From Thalassotalea agarivorans (GTDB taxonomy: Bacteria > Pseudomonadota > Gammaproteobacteria > Enterobacterales > Alteromonadaceae): DNA of 64,000 bases. Shown piece by piece: positions 26,536-39,335 of this stretch. Under the pieces are notes generated by a model that ran no database searches, was not told where the DNA came from, and saw only the letters and a list, made by a program, of their open reading frames with translations. Both the position numbers and the translations under genes were made by a program. The stretch covers positions 3,201,046 through 3,265,045 of the forward strand of contig NZ_AP027363.1 of the NCBI RefSeq assembly GCF_030295955.1. The letters run 5' to 3'. Every line of letters begins with the position of its first letter. Within the stretch, counting starts at the first letter, position 1.

Positions 26536-27381
26536 TTAACTTAGTTCACACAAGGTATGAAGTTGTTTAATAATATCTTCGCCTTCGCTGTAACAAAGGC
26601 TGTCTTCTGTTAGCATATTTTTCTTAGTTACCCCATCGACACTGCCCAACTGTGAAAGATAGGAAAGAATCGATCTAGGCGCTATTTGCGCAAGTAAATT
26701 CTTTTCATTGAGTCGCGACAACAATGCAATCAAGCCATAGGCGGCCCAGTTTGATACATCTGCCACTAGTAATTCATCACAACTGGTCACAGACGGCATA
26801 ATATCTAGCTGTTCAATTGCCGGCTTTACCTTGCCCATCCCAATTTCATTGCCACCGTCGCCAATGGCAATCGTTGGGCATTGCGCCAATGTCATAAAAA
26901 AGTCAAAACAAGCACAGCATGGAGAAATATCTTCACCTCGCATATTAAAATATCTTCCTTGTTCACTGAGCCCTGGACGTTCAATCGACACAATAGCTGA
27001 CGGTGTTAGCAAGGCGAGCGTCTGCTGTGCAAACTGTGGCGCAGTCGCTATATCCCCAACAGGCAATTCAAAACAGGTAAAATCCTTCTGCAGTGCATCA
27101 TACAATGGCTTGCCACAAACAAGTATAGGCTCCTTGCCAATGTCTTTGAGCGCATTATACAGAGCGATCGCGCCAACAGGACCATCAGTTTCAAACGTGT
27201 CTGCTACGGGAAAGCCCGTACCTATCAATATATTGTCTTGTGAGTTATGCAGAATATTTGCAGCGCGCCAATAATTATCCGGCTCTAACGCGGGAAGTAC
27301 ATGTTGCATGCCGCGCAAATTTTTGCGCACTAGCAGCTGCTCTATCGGTTGACTCAGCGCTTTAATTGTCGCTATATCCAT
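26536..27381 (-). CDS. D-glutamate cyclase, C-terminal-domain homologue (DUF4392)
   Basis: 281 residues covering the DUF4392/GLUCM-like domain, which forms the C-terminal half of mitochondrial D-glutamate cyclase (DGLUCY). Recognisable segments are GTGFPVADTFETDGPVGAIA near residue 54 and IAIGDGGNEIGMGKV near 173. DGLUCY cyclises D-glutamate to 5-oxo-D-proline. Here the domain is a separate protein, and the other half is encoded at 29751-30542 in the same operon. It follows pxpC with a 2-nt gap. Confidence 0.82.
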   Translation of the reverse strand: MDIATIKALSQPIEQLLVRKNLRGMQHVLPALEPDNYWRAANILHNSQDNILIGTGFPVADTFETDGPVGAIALYNALKDIGKEPILVCGKPLYDALQKDFTCFELPVGDIATAPQFAQQTLALLTPSAIVSIERPGLSEQGRYFNMRGEDISPCCACFDFFMTLAQCPTIAIGDGGNEIGMGKVKPAIEQLDIMPSVTSCDELLVADVSNWAAYGLIALLSRLNEKNLLAQIAPRSILSYLSQLGSVDGVTKKNMLTEDSLCYSEGEDIIKQLHTLCELS

Positions 27382-27383
27382 AA

Positions 27384-28322
27384 TTAAACAATAGTCTCCA
27401 ACGTCAAATGCTGCATACGATAACGAGCAAGGTGCAACGCATTATGGGCTTGTTCGATAGTGATTGGCGTAAAAGACACGGTAGCTCCGGTAGCCAATTG
27501 CATTAAACCACTCAAATCGAGCGAAAATACGCTACCTAGCTTTGGATATCCTCCTATCGTTTGCCTATCGTTAAGCAATACAATTGGCTGGCCATCGGCA
27601 GGAATTTGAATTGCTCCTAAGGCGATGCCCTCAGAGAACATTTGTCGAATATCGTGTGACACTTTGGCACCTGTTAGGCGATAGCCCATGCGATCACACA
27701 ATTCGCTTACCGTGTAAGTTTCACTGTAAAATTTGGCTCTTTCTTGCGCGCTAAATTGTTCGACTTGATACCCTTCTATTACACGTAACTCAGCAGATGA
27801 GCGGTATTGCGGACGAAACGCCTCCGCCAACTTTTGCTCTTTTATCGCTTGCTGCTTCCCGAGCGTTAATAGTTGACCGACTTTTAGTGGCTTGCCATCT
27901 ATGCCACCTACTTTTTCGCGTGGCACTGTACTAACACTCGTAAAACTTTTGGTCAGCGATAGTCCACCAGAAAAGGCAATGTAACTGCGCACGCCTTCAC
28001 TGGCATAGCCAAGCGATACCTGATCATGCTTTGACAAGGCAATAGTTTGCCACATCGACACGTTTTTACCGTTTACAGAAACCTGCACGTTCGCACCCGT
28101 GACACTAATATGCATAGGATGTAATGCTGTAAAAGAAAAACCACCAACAGCCACTTCAATTGCGGCAGCATTATCGTCATTTTGTAGTAATCGATTGGCG
28201 ACGACAAAGGCAAACTTATCTGCTGGGCCACCTGTTGTTAATCCAAGGTGTGACTGACCAAAACGACCTAGATCCTGAATCAGCGATAACATACCGGCAT
28301 TATCTATACGCAGCTGCGTCAT
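27384..28322 (-). CDS. pxpC: 5-oxoprolinase subunit PxpC (biotin-dependent carboxyltransferase family)
   Basis: 312 residues, KipA/urea-carboxylase C-terminal type. The N-terminus IQDLGRFGQSHLGLTTGGPA and the later FSEGIALGAIQIPADGQPIV are family signatures. With PxpA and PxpB it makes an ATP-dependent 5-oxoprolinase that opens 5-oxoproline to glutamate. The start overlaps pxpB by 4 nt. Confidence 0.93.
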   Translation of the reverse strand: MTQLRIDNAGMLSLIQDLGRFGQSHLGLTTGGPADKFAFVVANRLLQNDDNAAAIEVAVGGFSFTALHPMHISVTGANVQVSVNGKNVSMWQTIALSKHDQVSLGYASEGVRSYIAFSGGLSLTKSFTSVSTVPREKVGGIDGKPLKVGQLLTLGKQQAIKEQKLAEAFRPQYRSSAELRVIEGYQVEQFSAQERAKFYSETYTVSELCDRMGYRLTGAKVSHDIRQMFSEGIALGAIQIPADGQPIVLLNDRQTIGGYPKLGSVFSLDLSGLMQLATGATVSFTPITIEQAHNALHLARYRMQHLTLETIV

Positions 28323-29038
28323 ATGATGGTCTCCGGTAATGTGCCGCCTTGGGCAATAAATTCTTGCTTTGAAATTGCATTAAAGGTGACAGTATCGCCA
28401 ACCTCAAACGGGATATGGGGTGAATTATCTGGATCAAATAGCAATGTTGGACACAAACCTATAATGTTCCAACCGCCAGGTGACGTTGCTGGGTAAACCG
28501 CCGTTTGTCTATCAGCGATAGCAACACTGCCGGCAGGTACTCGTTGGCGCGGCGTTGCTAATCTTGCCATCGCAATTCGTTCGTCCACTTCACCTAAAAA
28601 CGCGAAGCCTGGTGCAAAACCAATGGCATAAACTGCGTAACTTTGTTGGCTATGCAGTGCTATGACTTGTTCAATAGATAATTGTGCATGCTCAGCGATG
28701 CGCGCTAAATCAGGTGCAACCTGAGCATCATAATAAACAGGCAAAGTAATAATTTTACGCTCATCACTTTTTGTTGATTGCTTGTCGTCGAAACTAGCCG
28801 CAATACATTTACTGACAGCAAAATGATCAGTGAGCAACGGATCGTAAGTCACCATTAGCGAACAATAAGAGGGGACCAAATCGACTAACGCATTACCTAA
28901 CTGTTGTTTGAGGTAGTGGGCTGTCTCGATAATGGCGACTGAATCAACTTGGGCTAAAGACTCTCCAAAATATATGATTAGCGAGTTTTCGCCGGCAATC
29001 GACACTTTTAGCTGGCCTTTCGCTGATTTTAACCACAT
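28319..29038 (-). CDS. pxpB: 5-oxoprolinase subunit PxpB
   Basis: 239 residues of the KipI/PxpB family. The conserved core reads IGFAPGFAFLGEVDERIAMA then LATPRQRVPAGSVAIA and YPATSPGGWNIIG. It forms the ATP-dependent kinase/hydrolase part with PxpC. The start overlaps pxpA by 10 nt and the end overlaps pxpC by 4 nt, so translation is coupled through the three pxp genes. Confidence 0.94.
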   Translation of the reverse strand: MWLKSAKGQLKVSIAGENSLIIYFGESLAQVDSVAIIETAHYLKQQLGNALVDLVPSYCSLMVTYDPLLTDHFAVSKCIAASFDDKQSTKSDERKIITLPVYYDAQVAPDLARIAEHAQLSIEQVIALHSQQSYAVYAIGFAPGFAFLGEVDERIAMARLATPRQRVPAGSVAIADRQTAVYPATSPGGWNIIGLCPTLLFDPDNSPHIPFEVGDTVTFNAISKQEFIAQGGTLPETII

Positions 29039-29754
29039 AAAGCCTTAATCTCTTTAACTATTGCAATAGCCTGCTCGTTATCGCCATGTACACAAACTGT
29101 ATCTGCTTGTATGTGGATAGTTTTACCACTATCCGAGGTGACGCTGCCGTCTTTAACCAATTGCTCTACCTGCGCCAACATAGCGACTTTATCTAGTACT
29201 GCACCCGACTGACTGCGCGGGGTTAACAACCCTTCATCTGTGTAACGTCTGTCTGCAAATGCTTCAAACAACAAAGATATTCCATAGCTACTTGCTTCAT
29301 TTGTTAAGTATTCGCTGTCTGCTGTTGCCAATACCATTAACTTGAGCGGTCTATGGTACTTAGCTAACGCCTTATAGATGGCTTTTCGAGTCGATTCCTG
29401 TCGCATCATATCGTTGTACAATGCGCCATGCGGTTTAACATAGTCAATGGAGAGCTCGATGCTCTGTGCCATGCCATCAATCGCGGCTATTTGATACAGC
29501 ACAAAGTCTTCGATTTCTTGTTCGCTACACTGCATTGATCGTCGACCGAAGCCAACCAAATCGGGGTAACTGGGATGCGCACCAACTGCAAGTCCATGCT
29601 GCTTAGCAAGCATCAAGGTTTTCATCATGGTAGAAGGATCGCCAGCATGAAAGCCACAAGCGATGTTGGCCATATCGATATGTGGCATTACCTGTTCGTC
29701 CAAACCCATTTTCCATGAGCCAAAGCTTTCGCCTAAATCGCAGTTTAATTTCAT
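29029..29754 (-). CDS. pxpA: 5-oxoprolinase subunit PxpA (LamB/YcsF family)
   Basis: 241 residues, the normal length. Signatures are LNCDLGESFG at the N-terminus, ANIACGFHAGDP near residue 31, GAHPSYPDLVGFGRR near 58 and VKPHGALYN near 105. PxpABC hydrolyses 5-oxo-L-proline, a spontaneous by-product of glutamine and glutamate. In this operon it may also act on products of D-glutamate cyclisation, if an epimerase or relaxed stereospecificity exists. The start overlaps the upstream gene by 4 nt. Confidence 0.95.
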   Translation of the reverse strand: MKLNCDLGESFGSWKMGLDEQVMPHIDMANIACGFHAGDPSTMMKTLMLAKQHGLAVGAHPSYPDLVGFGRRSMQCSEQEIEDFVLYQIAAIDGMAQSIELSIDYVKPHGALYNDMMRQESTRKAIYKALAKYHRPLKLMVLATADSEYLTNEASSYGISLLFEAFADRRYTDEGLLTPRSQSGAVLDKVAMLAQVEQLVKDGSVTSDSGKTIHIQADTVCVHGDNEQAIAIVKEIKALCG

Positions 29755-30542
29755 ATTGTTGCAACCCTTAACGCGGAGTTTTTCAAGTCTGTCACCAACA
29801 TATACCCTGGACTATGAGTAATGCAACTGCTTGGTTTAGCTGCCATTATCGCCATTTGTGGGGTAACGCCACACGCCCAAAATACCGGTACTTCGCCCTC
29901 TTTAATTGTTACGGCATCACCAAAATCAGGCTCATTAATGTGTGCAATACCGAGCGCTTTTGGGTCGCCAATATGAACCGGCTCTCCATGTACCCGCGGA
30001 AATTGCTTACATATTTCGACGGCACGTTCAGCATTTTCAAGCGTCATTGGACGCATACTTACCACAAGTGGACCGCTAAATGGGCCCACCGACTCGCAAG
30101 CCCTGTTGGTGATGAACATTGGTACATTTTTGTTTTCACTAATATTGCGAATCTCGATACCTTCTTCGAGTAACGCTTCTTCAAATGAAAATGAACAACC
30201 TAACAAGAAACTGACATAGTCCTGTTGCCATATAGCCCTGATGTCGGACAGTTCTTCTACAAACTGACCGTCAATAAAGTGTTTGTATTTTGGAATGTCT
30301 GTGCGAATATCAACATCAGTACCAAGTGCGGTTAGCGCGTATTCGCCTGCTTCAGACGCTTTGTATATTAGAGGACACGCCTGAGAGTTTTTATCACAAA
30401 ATACCTCAAAATCGTCTGCATATTGAACCGGTAGTATCACCAAGTTACATTGAACATATCCGGGTGCTTGCCCTGACGTATTCTCGTTAAACTTGTTTTG
30501 CTTTATTGCTGCACGCAATAACGACGGATCTTGAAAAAGCAT
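29751..30542 (-). CDS. D-glutamate cyclase-like hydro-lyase (DUF1445, N-terminal-domain homologue)
   Basis: 263 residues of the family once called DUF1445/putative hydro-lyase and now linked to D-glutamate cyclase. Motifs are SGQAPGYVQCNLVILP near residue 23, LGCSFSFEEALLEEGI near 128 and THSPGYMLVTD at the C-terminus. In DGLUCY this domain precedes DUF4392. It is the first gene of the operon, and its divergent promoter region faces the MurR/RpiR gene. Confidence 0.88.
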   Translation of the reverse strand: MLFQDPSLLRAAIKQNKFNENTSGQAPGYVQCNLVILPVQYADDFEVFCDKNSQACPLIYKASEAGEYALTALGTDVDIRTDIPKYKHFIDGQFVEELSDIRAIWQQDYVSFLLGCSFSFEEALLEEGIEIRNISENKNVPMFITNRACESVGPFSGPLVVSMRPMTLENAERAVEICKQFPRVHGEPVHIGDPKALGIAHINEPDFGDAVTIKEGEVPVFWACGVTPQMAIMAAKPSSCITHSPGYMLVTDLKNSALRVATI

Positions 30543-30647
30543 TGTTTACTTGGAGATTTTTGACAAAATGTAGCTCAATATTACATCAATATTGTTCAGT
30601 TAGCATTAGCTTGGCGATTTATTTATTACATGATTACTCGTTAATAT

Positions 30648-30664
30648 TGGAATTAATAATTCCA
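30648..30664. promoter_or_regulatory. candidate MurR/RpiR operator
   Basis: A perfect inverted repeat, TGGAATT - AAT - AATTCCA, in the 177-bp divergent gap between the D-glutamate cyclase operon and the regulator gene. A related repeat lies at 36208-36224 in the other divergent promoter of the locus. RpiR proteins bind such palindromes. The assignment to this regulator is inference. Confidence 0.5.
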
Positions 30665-30719
30665 TAAGTATCATTTAACTGCTAACATTATCCCATCAAT
30701 CACATTCTAGGTAGGCGCT

Positions 30720-31571
30720 GTGTCTGTCCTCGTTAAAATAAGAACAATTAAAGATTCGCTCACTAACAATGAAACAAAGATCGCTGATTTTGCATTGCGC
30801 TCGCCTCAGATGATCAAGGACTTGTCGTCTCAAAAACTAGGTGTGTTAGTTGGCGTTAGCCAATCAAGTATTGTCAAATTTACACAGAAGCTTGGCTACA
30901 AAGGCTATACCGATTTTAAATTTGCATTAGTTGAAGCGGCCAATCAACAAAGCGATGAAGTCCCGCTTCATGGTGATATCACCACCAGTGATTCATTTTC
31001 ACAGCTCAACAAAAAGTTACTAGCGAATAAAGTTAAAGCGCTTAATGAAACCTCTGGTTTGAATGAAGCAGATAAGCTTGAACACGCGATAAAAACCATA
31101 TTGTCTGCCAAACGTATTTTAGTTGCAGGTATCGGTGCATCGGGGTTAGTCGCCAAAGACTTTAGTCATAAATTGCAAAAAATTGGTAAACCTGCCTTTG
31201 CCGAGCCAAGTGGTCATATCCAACTAGCAGGCGTTGCTACTTTTGGTGAAGATGATTTAGTGATTTGTCTCAGTGAATCTGGTACTACACCAGATATTGT
31301 GGCTGCAGCAGAACTTGCTAAGAAAGTTGGCGCCAATGTAATTTCTATTACCCGTTATAGCGAAAACCCTTTGATAAAATCTGCGGATGTTGCACTTTAT
31401 ACAGTTGCTGAGTCATCTTCTATGAGGCTCTCTTCGATAGTAGCGCGTACCAGCCAAGAGTTTGTTATTGATTTGCTGTTTATTGGGCTAACTCAGACTT
31501 CTCGTAAATCGAGAAAGTATGTTGAACAATCCAACCAAGCTGTAGAACAATTTGTAAAACGAAAGAAGTAA
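30720..31571 (+). CDS. murR: MurR/RpiR family transcriptional regulator
   Basis: 283 residues from a GTG. The N-terminal HTH_6 domain (LTNNETKIADFALRSPQMIK, then LGVLVGVSQSSIVKFTQKLG) is followed by a SIS sugar-phosphate-binding domain with GIGASGLVAKDFSHKL near residue 140 and CLSESGTTPDIV near 182. MurR represses MurNAc genes and is relieved by MurNAc-6P. The neighbouring MurK-MurQ fusion would both make and use that effector. The gene lies between two operons of the locus and is convergent with the NamZ gene. Confidence 0.88.
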   Translation: MSVLVKIRTIKDSLTNNETKIADFALRSPQMIKDLSSQKLGVLVGVSQSSIVKFTQKLGYKGYTDFKFALVEAANQQSDEVPLHGDITTSDSFSQLNKKLLANKVKALNETSGLNEADKLEHAIKTILSAKRILVAGIGASGLVAKDFSHKLQKIGKPAFAEPSGHIQLAGVATFGEDDLVICLSESGTTPDIVAAAELAKKVGANVISITRYSENPLIKSADVALYTVAESSSMRLSSIVARTSQEFVIDLLFIGLTQTSRKSRKYVEQSNQAVEQFVKRKK

Positions 31572-31583
31572 CAAACTTAGGAC

Positions 31584-36177
<4,594 letters not shown>

Positions 36178-36207
36178 GACTTAATAATTCATAATAATGA
36201 TGTAGAT

Positions 36208-36224
36208 AAGAATATATAATTCCT
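36208..36224. promoter_or_regulatory. candidate second MurR/RpiR operator
   Basis: AAGAAT-ATATA-ATTCCT in the 94-bp divergent gap between the symporter operon and the NagZ operon. Read on the minus strand it contains GGAATTA...ATTC, sharing 11 of 17 positions with the palindrome at 30648-30664. It would allow one regulator to control both operons. The match is imperfect. Confidence 0.4.
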
Positions 36225-36271
36225 TTAGTATAATCAAACGAATAATAAATAATCTTTAGGTAAAGCTTTCC

Positions 36272-38140
36272 ATGCGCAATACAATGCCAGTTTATGCTGT
36301 TTTTTCGATTCTTGTTAGCTTGCTTATCCTTGGTTGCAACACTGCAGCTGAGCAACAAGAAAAAGCAGCTTTGCGTGCTGCGCTTGCTCAAAAGATAGCG
36401 CTCGATTTTCGCTACTATTGTAAAACTACACCTGCAAAAAACCAGCGCTGCACTATGCCGCTTACCGAACTGCCAGAAGAATTGGCAGATATGATCTCGC
36501 GCACAAATTTAGGGGGCGTGATCTTGTTTGCAGAAAACCTCGTGGATATTCCACAAATGGTGAAACTTAATTATCAACTGCAATCTGCTGCCCTAGCTTC
36601 TTCAAGTAAACAACCTCTATTTATTACCGTTGATCAAGAAGGTGGGCGAGTAGCACGCGTGCCAAGGCATCTTTCAACCCCTTTTATAGGCTCAATGGGT
36701 ATCGGCGCAACGTATAAAGCGCACGATGTCGCCTATGCACAAAAAACGGGTACCGTGATAGGACAAGAACTGCATGCGTTAGGATTTAGTGTAAACCATG
36801 CGCCAAATGTTGATGTGAATGTAAATCCAGACAACCCTGTGATTAACGTGCGCTCTTTCGGTGAAGATGCAAAGATTGTCTCTATACTTGGCAATGCCCA
36901 GCTAATAGCCATGCAACAACAAGGCATTATTGGCACGTTAAAACATTTCCCTGGGCATGGTGACACGCATGTGGATAGTCATACCGGTCTACCTAGAGTG
37001 GAGCATACAAAGGAACAGATTAAAGCCGTTGACCTAGCGCCTTTTGCCTATGCAATAAAACAAGGTAATGCCCATATCATCATGACAGCTCACATTCAAT
37101 ACCCAGCATTAGACTCTTCTACCTTTGTTGCCAAGTCGGGAAAAACCATGATTAAGCCAGCCACGATGTCAAAAACCATTTTGACTGATTTGTTGCGCAA
37201 TGACATGGGGTTTAACGGGCTAATTATCACCGATGCGCTTGATATGGCAGGGATAAGTGAGTTTTTTACGCCTGAACAAGCAGTATTAGAGACGTTTAAA
37301 GCGGGCAGTGATATTGCCTTGATGCCGATCGCGATCCGCTCGCCAACAGACATTACACGTTTCGATCAGTTATTAGATTCATTAGTTGATCATGTAGTTG
37401 CAGGTGAGCTTGAACCACAGCACATTTTACAATCAGTGAATCGTATCAATTCACTCAAGCAATCTTTCAATATTGCCGCTTGGCATCAAAATCCTTTAGA
37501 TACGCTAACAGCAAAAGCGACTCAGACATTAGCCAATGATAATCATAAAGCACTAGAGCAAGCGTTAGCGGATGATGCATTAGTGGTCTACAAAGGAGCG
37601 GAGCGTATTGTGAAAACAGACCGCGCGCTGATGCTGGTGATGCCCGATAAAACCAAATGTAATGCATTAGAAACCGCTTTAAAGGCGCAGCGCACATGGC
37701 AAAAGCTGACTTGTACAACGCTCTATGAAGTTAATGAAAATCAATCGACTGACACGTTTAGTGAATTTGATTCTTTACTGATTGCTTCTATTTCACCTAA
37801 CCAAAGCGCAGCTGAACTTGGCGGTATGGAAGACTTAAAATATTTAAAAGAAATTAATATGCCGTTAGCACAAAAGCAAACCAAGATCGCTCAGCTGCTC
37901 AGGCAGGCCAAAGCGGCTGGAAAGGAAACCCTTTTTGTGAGCCTAAGAGCGCCTTATGAAATGACACACTACGCCGAGAATGCAGATATTCTTATTGCAA
38001 CGTTTGGCTACAATGCTCACACAGAGCTTGACAGTAAAGGCAATTTAACGGCTTACGGTTTGTCTTACAGCGCGCTCGCGCGATTGCTCAGTGGTGACAT
38101 CATTGCTAGCGGCTCCTCACCAGTAACGGTAGCGCAATAA
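36272..38140 (+). CDS. nagZ: NagZ-like GH3 beta-N-acetylglucosaminidase, lipoprotein, two-domain
   Basis: 622 residues. The N-terminus ends in a lipobox (LILGC, Cys about 22), so it is envelope-anchored, unlike cytoplasmic E. coli NagZ of about 340 residues. The GH3 barrel has FITVDQEGGRVARVP, KHFPGHGDTHVDSHTGLP (the His/Asp acid-base dyad of NagZ-type enzymes) and IITDALDMAGI with the nucleophile Asp. A C-terminal domain of about 230 residues follows, as in the two-domain Bacillus NagZ. It probably releases GlcNAc from peptidoglycan fragments. The stop TAA overlaps the next ATG (TAATG). Confidence 0.92.
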   Translation: MRNTMPVYAVFSILVSLLILGCNTAAEQQEKAALRAALAQKIALDFRYYCKTTPAKNQRCTMPLTELPEELADMISRTNLGGVILFAENLVDIPQMVKLNYQLQSAALASSSKQPLFITVDQEGGRVARVPRHLSTPFIGSMGIGATYKAHDVAYAQKTGTVIGQELHALGFSVNHAPNVDVNVNPDNPVINVRSFGEDAKIVSILGNAQLIAMQQQGIIGTLKHFPGHGDTHVDSHTGLPRVEHTKEQIKAVDLAPFAYAIKQGNAHIIMTAHIQYPALDSSTFVAKSGKTMIKPATMSKTILTDLLRNDMGFNGLIITDALDMAGISEFFTPEQAVLETFKAGSDIALMPIAIRSPTDITRFDQLLDSLVDHVVAGELEPQHILQSVNRINSLKQSFNIAAWHQNPLDTLTAKATQTLANDNHKALEQALADDALVVYKGAERIVKTDRALMLVMPDKTKCNALETALKAQRTWQKLTCTTLYEVNENQSTDTFSEFDSLLIASISPNQSAAELGGMEDLKYLKEINMPLAQKQTKIAQLLRQAKAAGKETLFVSLRAPYEMTHYAENADILIATFGYNAHTELDSKGNLTAYGLSYSALARLLSGDIIASGSSPVTVAQ

Positions 38141-39333
38141 TGTGGTCTGCATATGTTGAAACAATAAAGAGCAACATTAATCCTAGTCGTTTACTTGCGT
38201 TAGATGTGCTGCGCGGCATAACGATTACGGCGATGATATTGGTCAACAATCCTGGTAGTTGGGGCCACATTTATGCGCCGCTGCAGCATGCAAAATGGCA
38301 TGGCTATACGCCGACAGACCTTATCTTCCCGTTTTTCATCTTTATCGTCGGTATCTCTATTCATATTGTGGTGAATCGAGAACTTGCCATAGGGTCAAGC
38401 AAAACGGCTTTATTCAAGCATGCCTGCATTAGAGCGCTGAAACTGTTTACCTTAGGTTTATTCTTAGCGCTCTTTTATTACAACTTTCAGCAAAGTGATT
38501 TCGATTGGTGGCAGCAACAAGTAACGCAGATACGCATCATGGGGGTGCTGCAACGCATTGCGCTGGTTTACCTGTTAACCGTATTGATTGTGATGTGGCT
38601 AAGCCAGCGCTCGACGTATCTACTCACAGCCGCGATATTGTTATTGTATTGGGCGATGCTAGCATGGGTACCCTATAGCGATGCGACCGGACTCACCTAC
38701 GTTGGCGAACTTGAGTTTGGCAATAATTTTTCTGCTTTCATCGACCATATGGTGCTGACGCCAGCACACGTTTACTATCCCGAAGCTACACCTTTTGCCT
38801 TTGATCCTGAGGGGCTGCTAAGTACCTTGCCTGCCATAGCAACCTGCTTATTTGGTGTGTTTGCAGGAAAATTACTGACCGAAAAACGCTATTCAACCAG
38901 CACAAAAGCATGGTACTCGATGATAGTTGGTATCGCTTTGTTAGCGCTAGGTTATATTTGGTCATTACACTTTCCTTTTAATAAACCGTTGTGGACGTCG
39001 AGTTATGTCTTAATGAGTGCAGGTTGGGCATTTTTAAGTTTAGCTATTCTGACCTATATTATTGATATAAAGCGCTATCAAAATTGGAGCTTGCCGTTTG
39101 TGGTGTTTGGCGCCAATGCAATTTTCTTTTTTATGTTTTCGGGTGTCGTCGCGCGCATTCTGGTGATGATACCTGTTGGCGATAGCCAGCTTAAGGCTTG
39201 GTTGTTTAACCATTATTTTGCGCCGCTTTTTGGTAACCTAAATGGTTCCTTGGCCTTTGCGCTCTGTTTTTTACTAGTGTCTTATGGCGTTATGCACTAC
39301 CTATACGTTCGAAAAATCTTCTTTAAGGTATAA
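38140..39333 (+). CDS. DUF5009/NagX-like membrane acyltransferase-family protein
   Basis: 397 residues with about ten membrane segments. The N-terminal LALDVLRGITITAMILVNNP and HAKWHGYTPTDLIFPFFIFI are signatures of the family related to heparan-alpha-glucosaminide N-acetyltransferase. Members called NagX occur in bacterial GlcNAc gene clusters, where their role is unproven; transport or acetylation of amino sugars has been suggested. Translation is coupled to nagZ through TAATG, and the next gene starts 2 nt after its stop. Confidence 0.82.
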   Translation: MWSAYVETIKSNINPSRLLALDVLRGITITAMILVNNPGSWGHIYAPLQHAKWHGYTPTDLIFPFFIFIVGISIHIVVNRELAIGSSKTALFKHACIRALKLFTLGLFLALFYYNFQQSDFDWWQQQVTQIRIMGVLQRIALVYLLTVLIVMWLSQRSTYLLTAAILLLYWAMLAWVPYSDATGLTYVGELEFGNNFSAFIDHMVLTPAHVYYPEATPFAFDPEGLLSTLPAIATCLFGVFAGKLLTEKRYSTSTKAWYSMIVGIALLALGYIWSLHFPFNKPLWTSSYVLMSAGWAFLSLAILTYIIDIKRYQNWSLPFVVFGANAIFFFMFSGVVARILVMIPVGDSQLKAWLFNHYFAPLFGNLNGSLAFALCFLLVSYGVMHYLYVRKIFFKV

Positions 39334-39335
39334 CT

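Noticed and set aside
25668-30542. A biosynthetic reading of the D-transaminase/D-Glu cyclase operon (D-amino acids for the cell's own wall)
   Set aside because: The presence of 5-oxoprolinase and the setting among MurQ, NamZ and NagZ favour breakdown; a glutamate racemase or ligase is not present.
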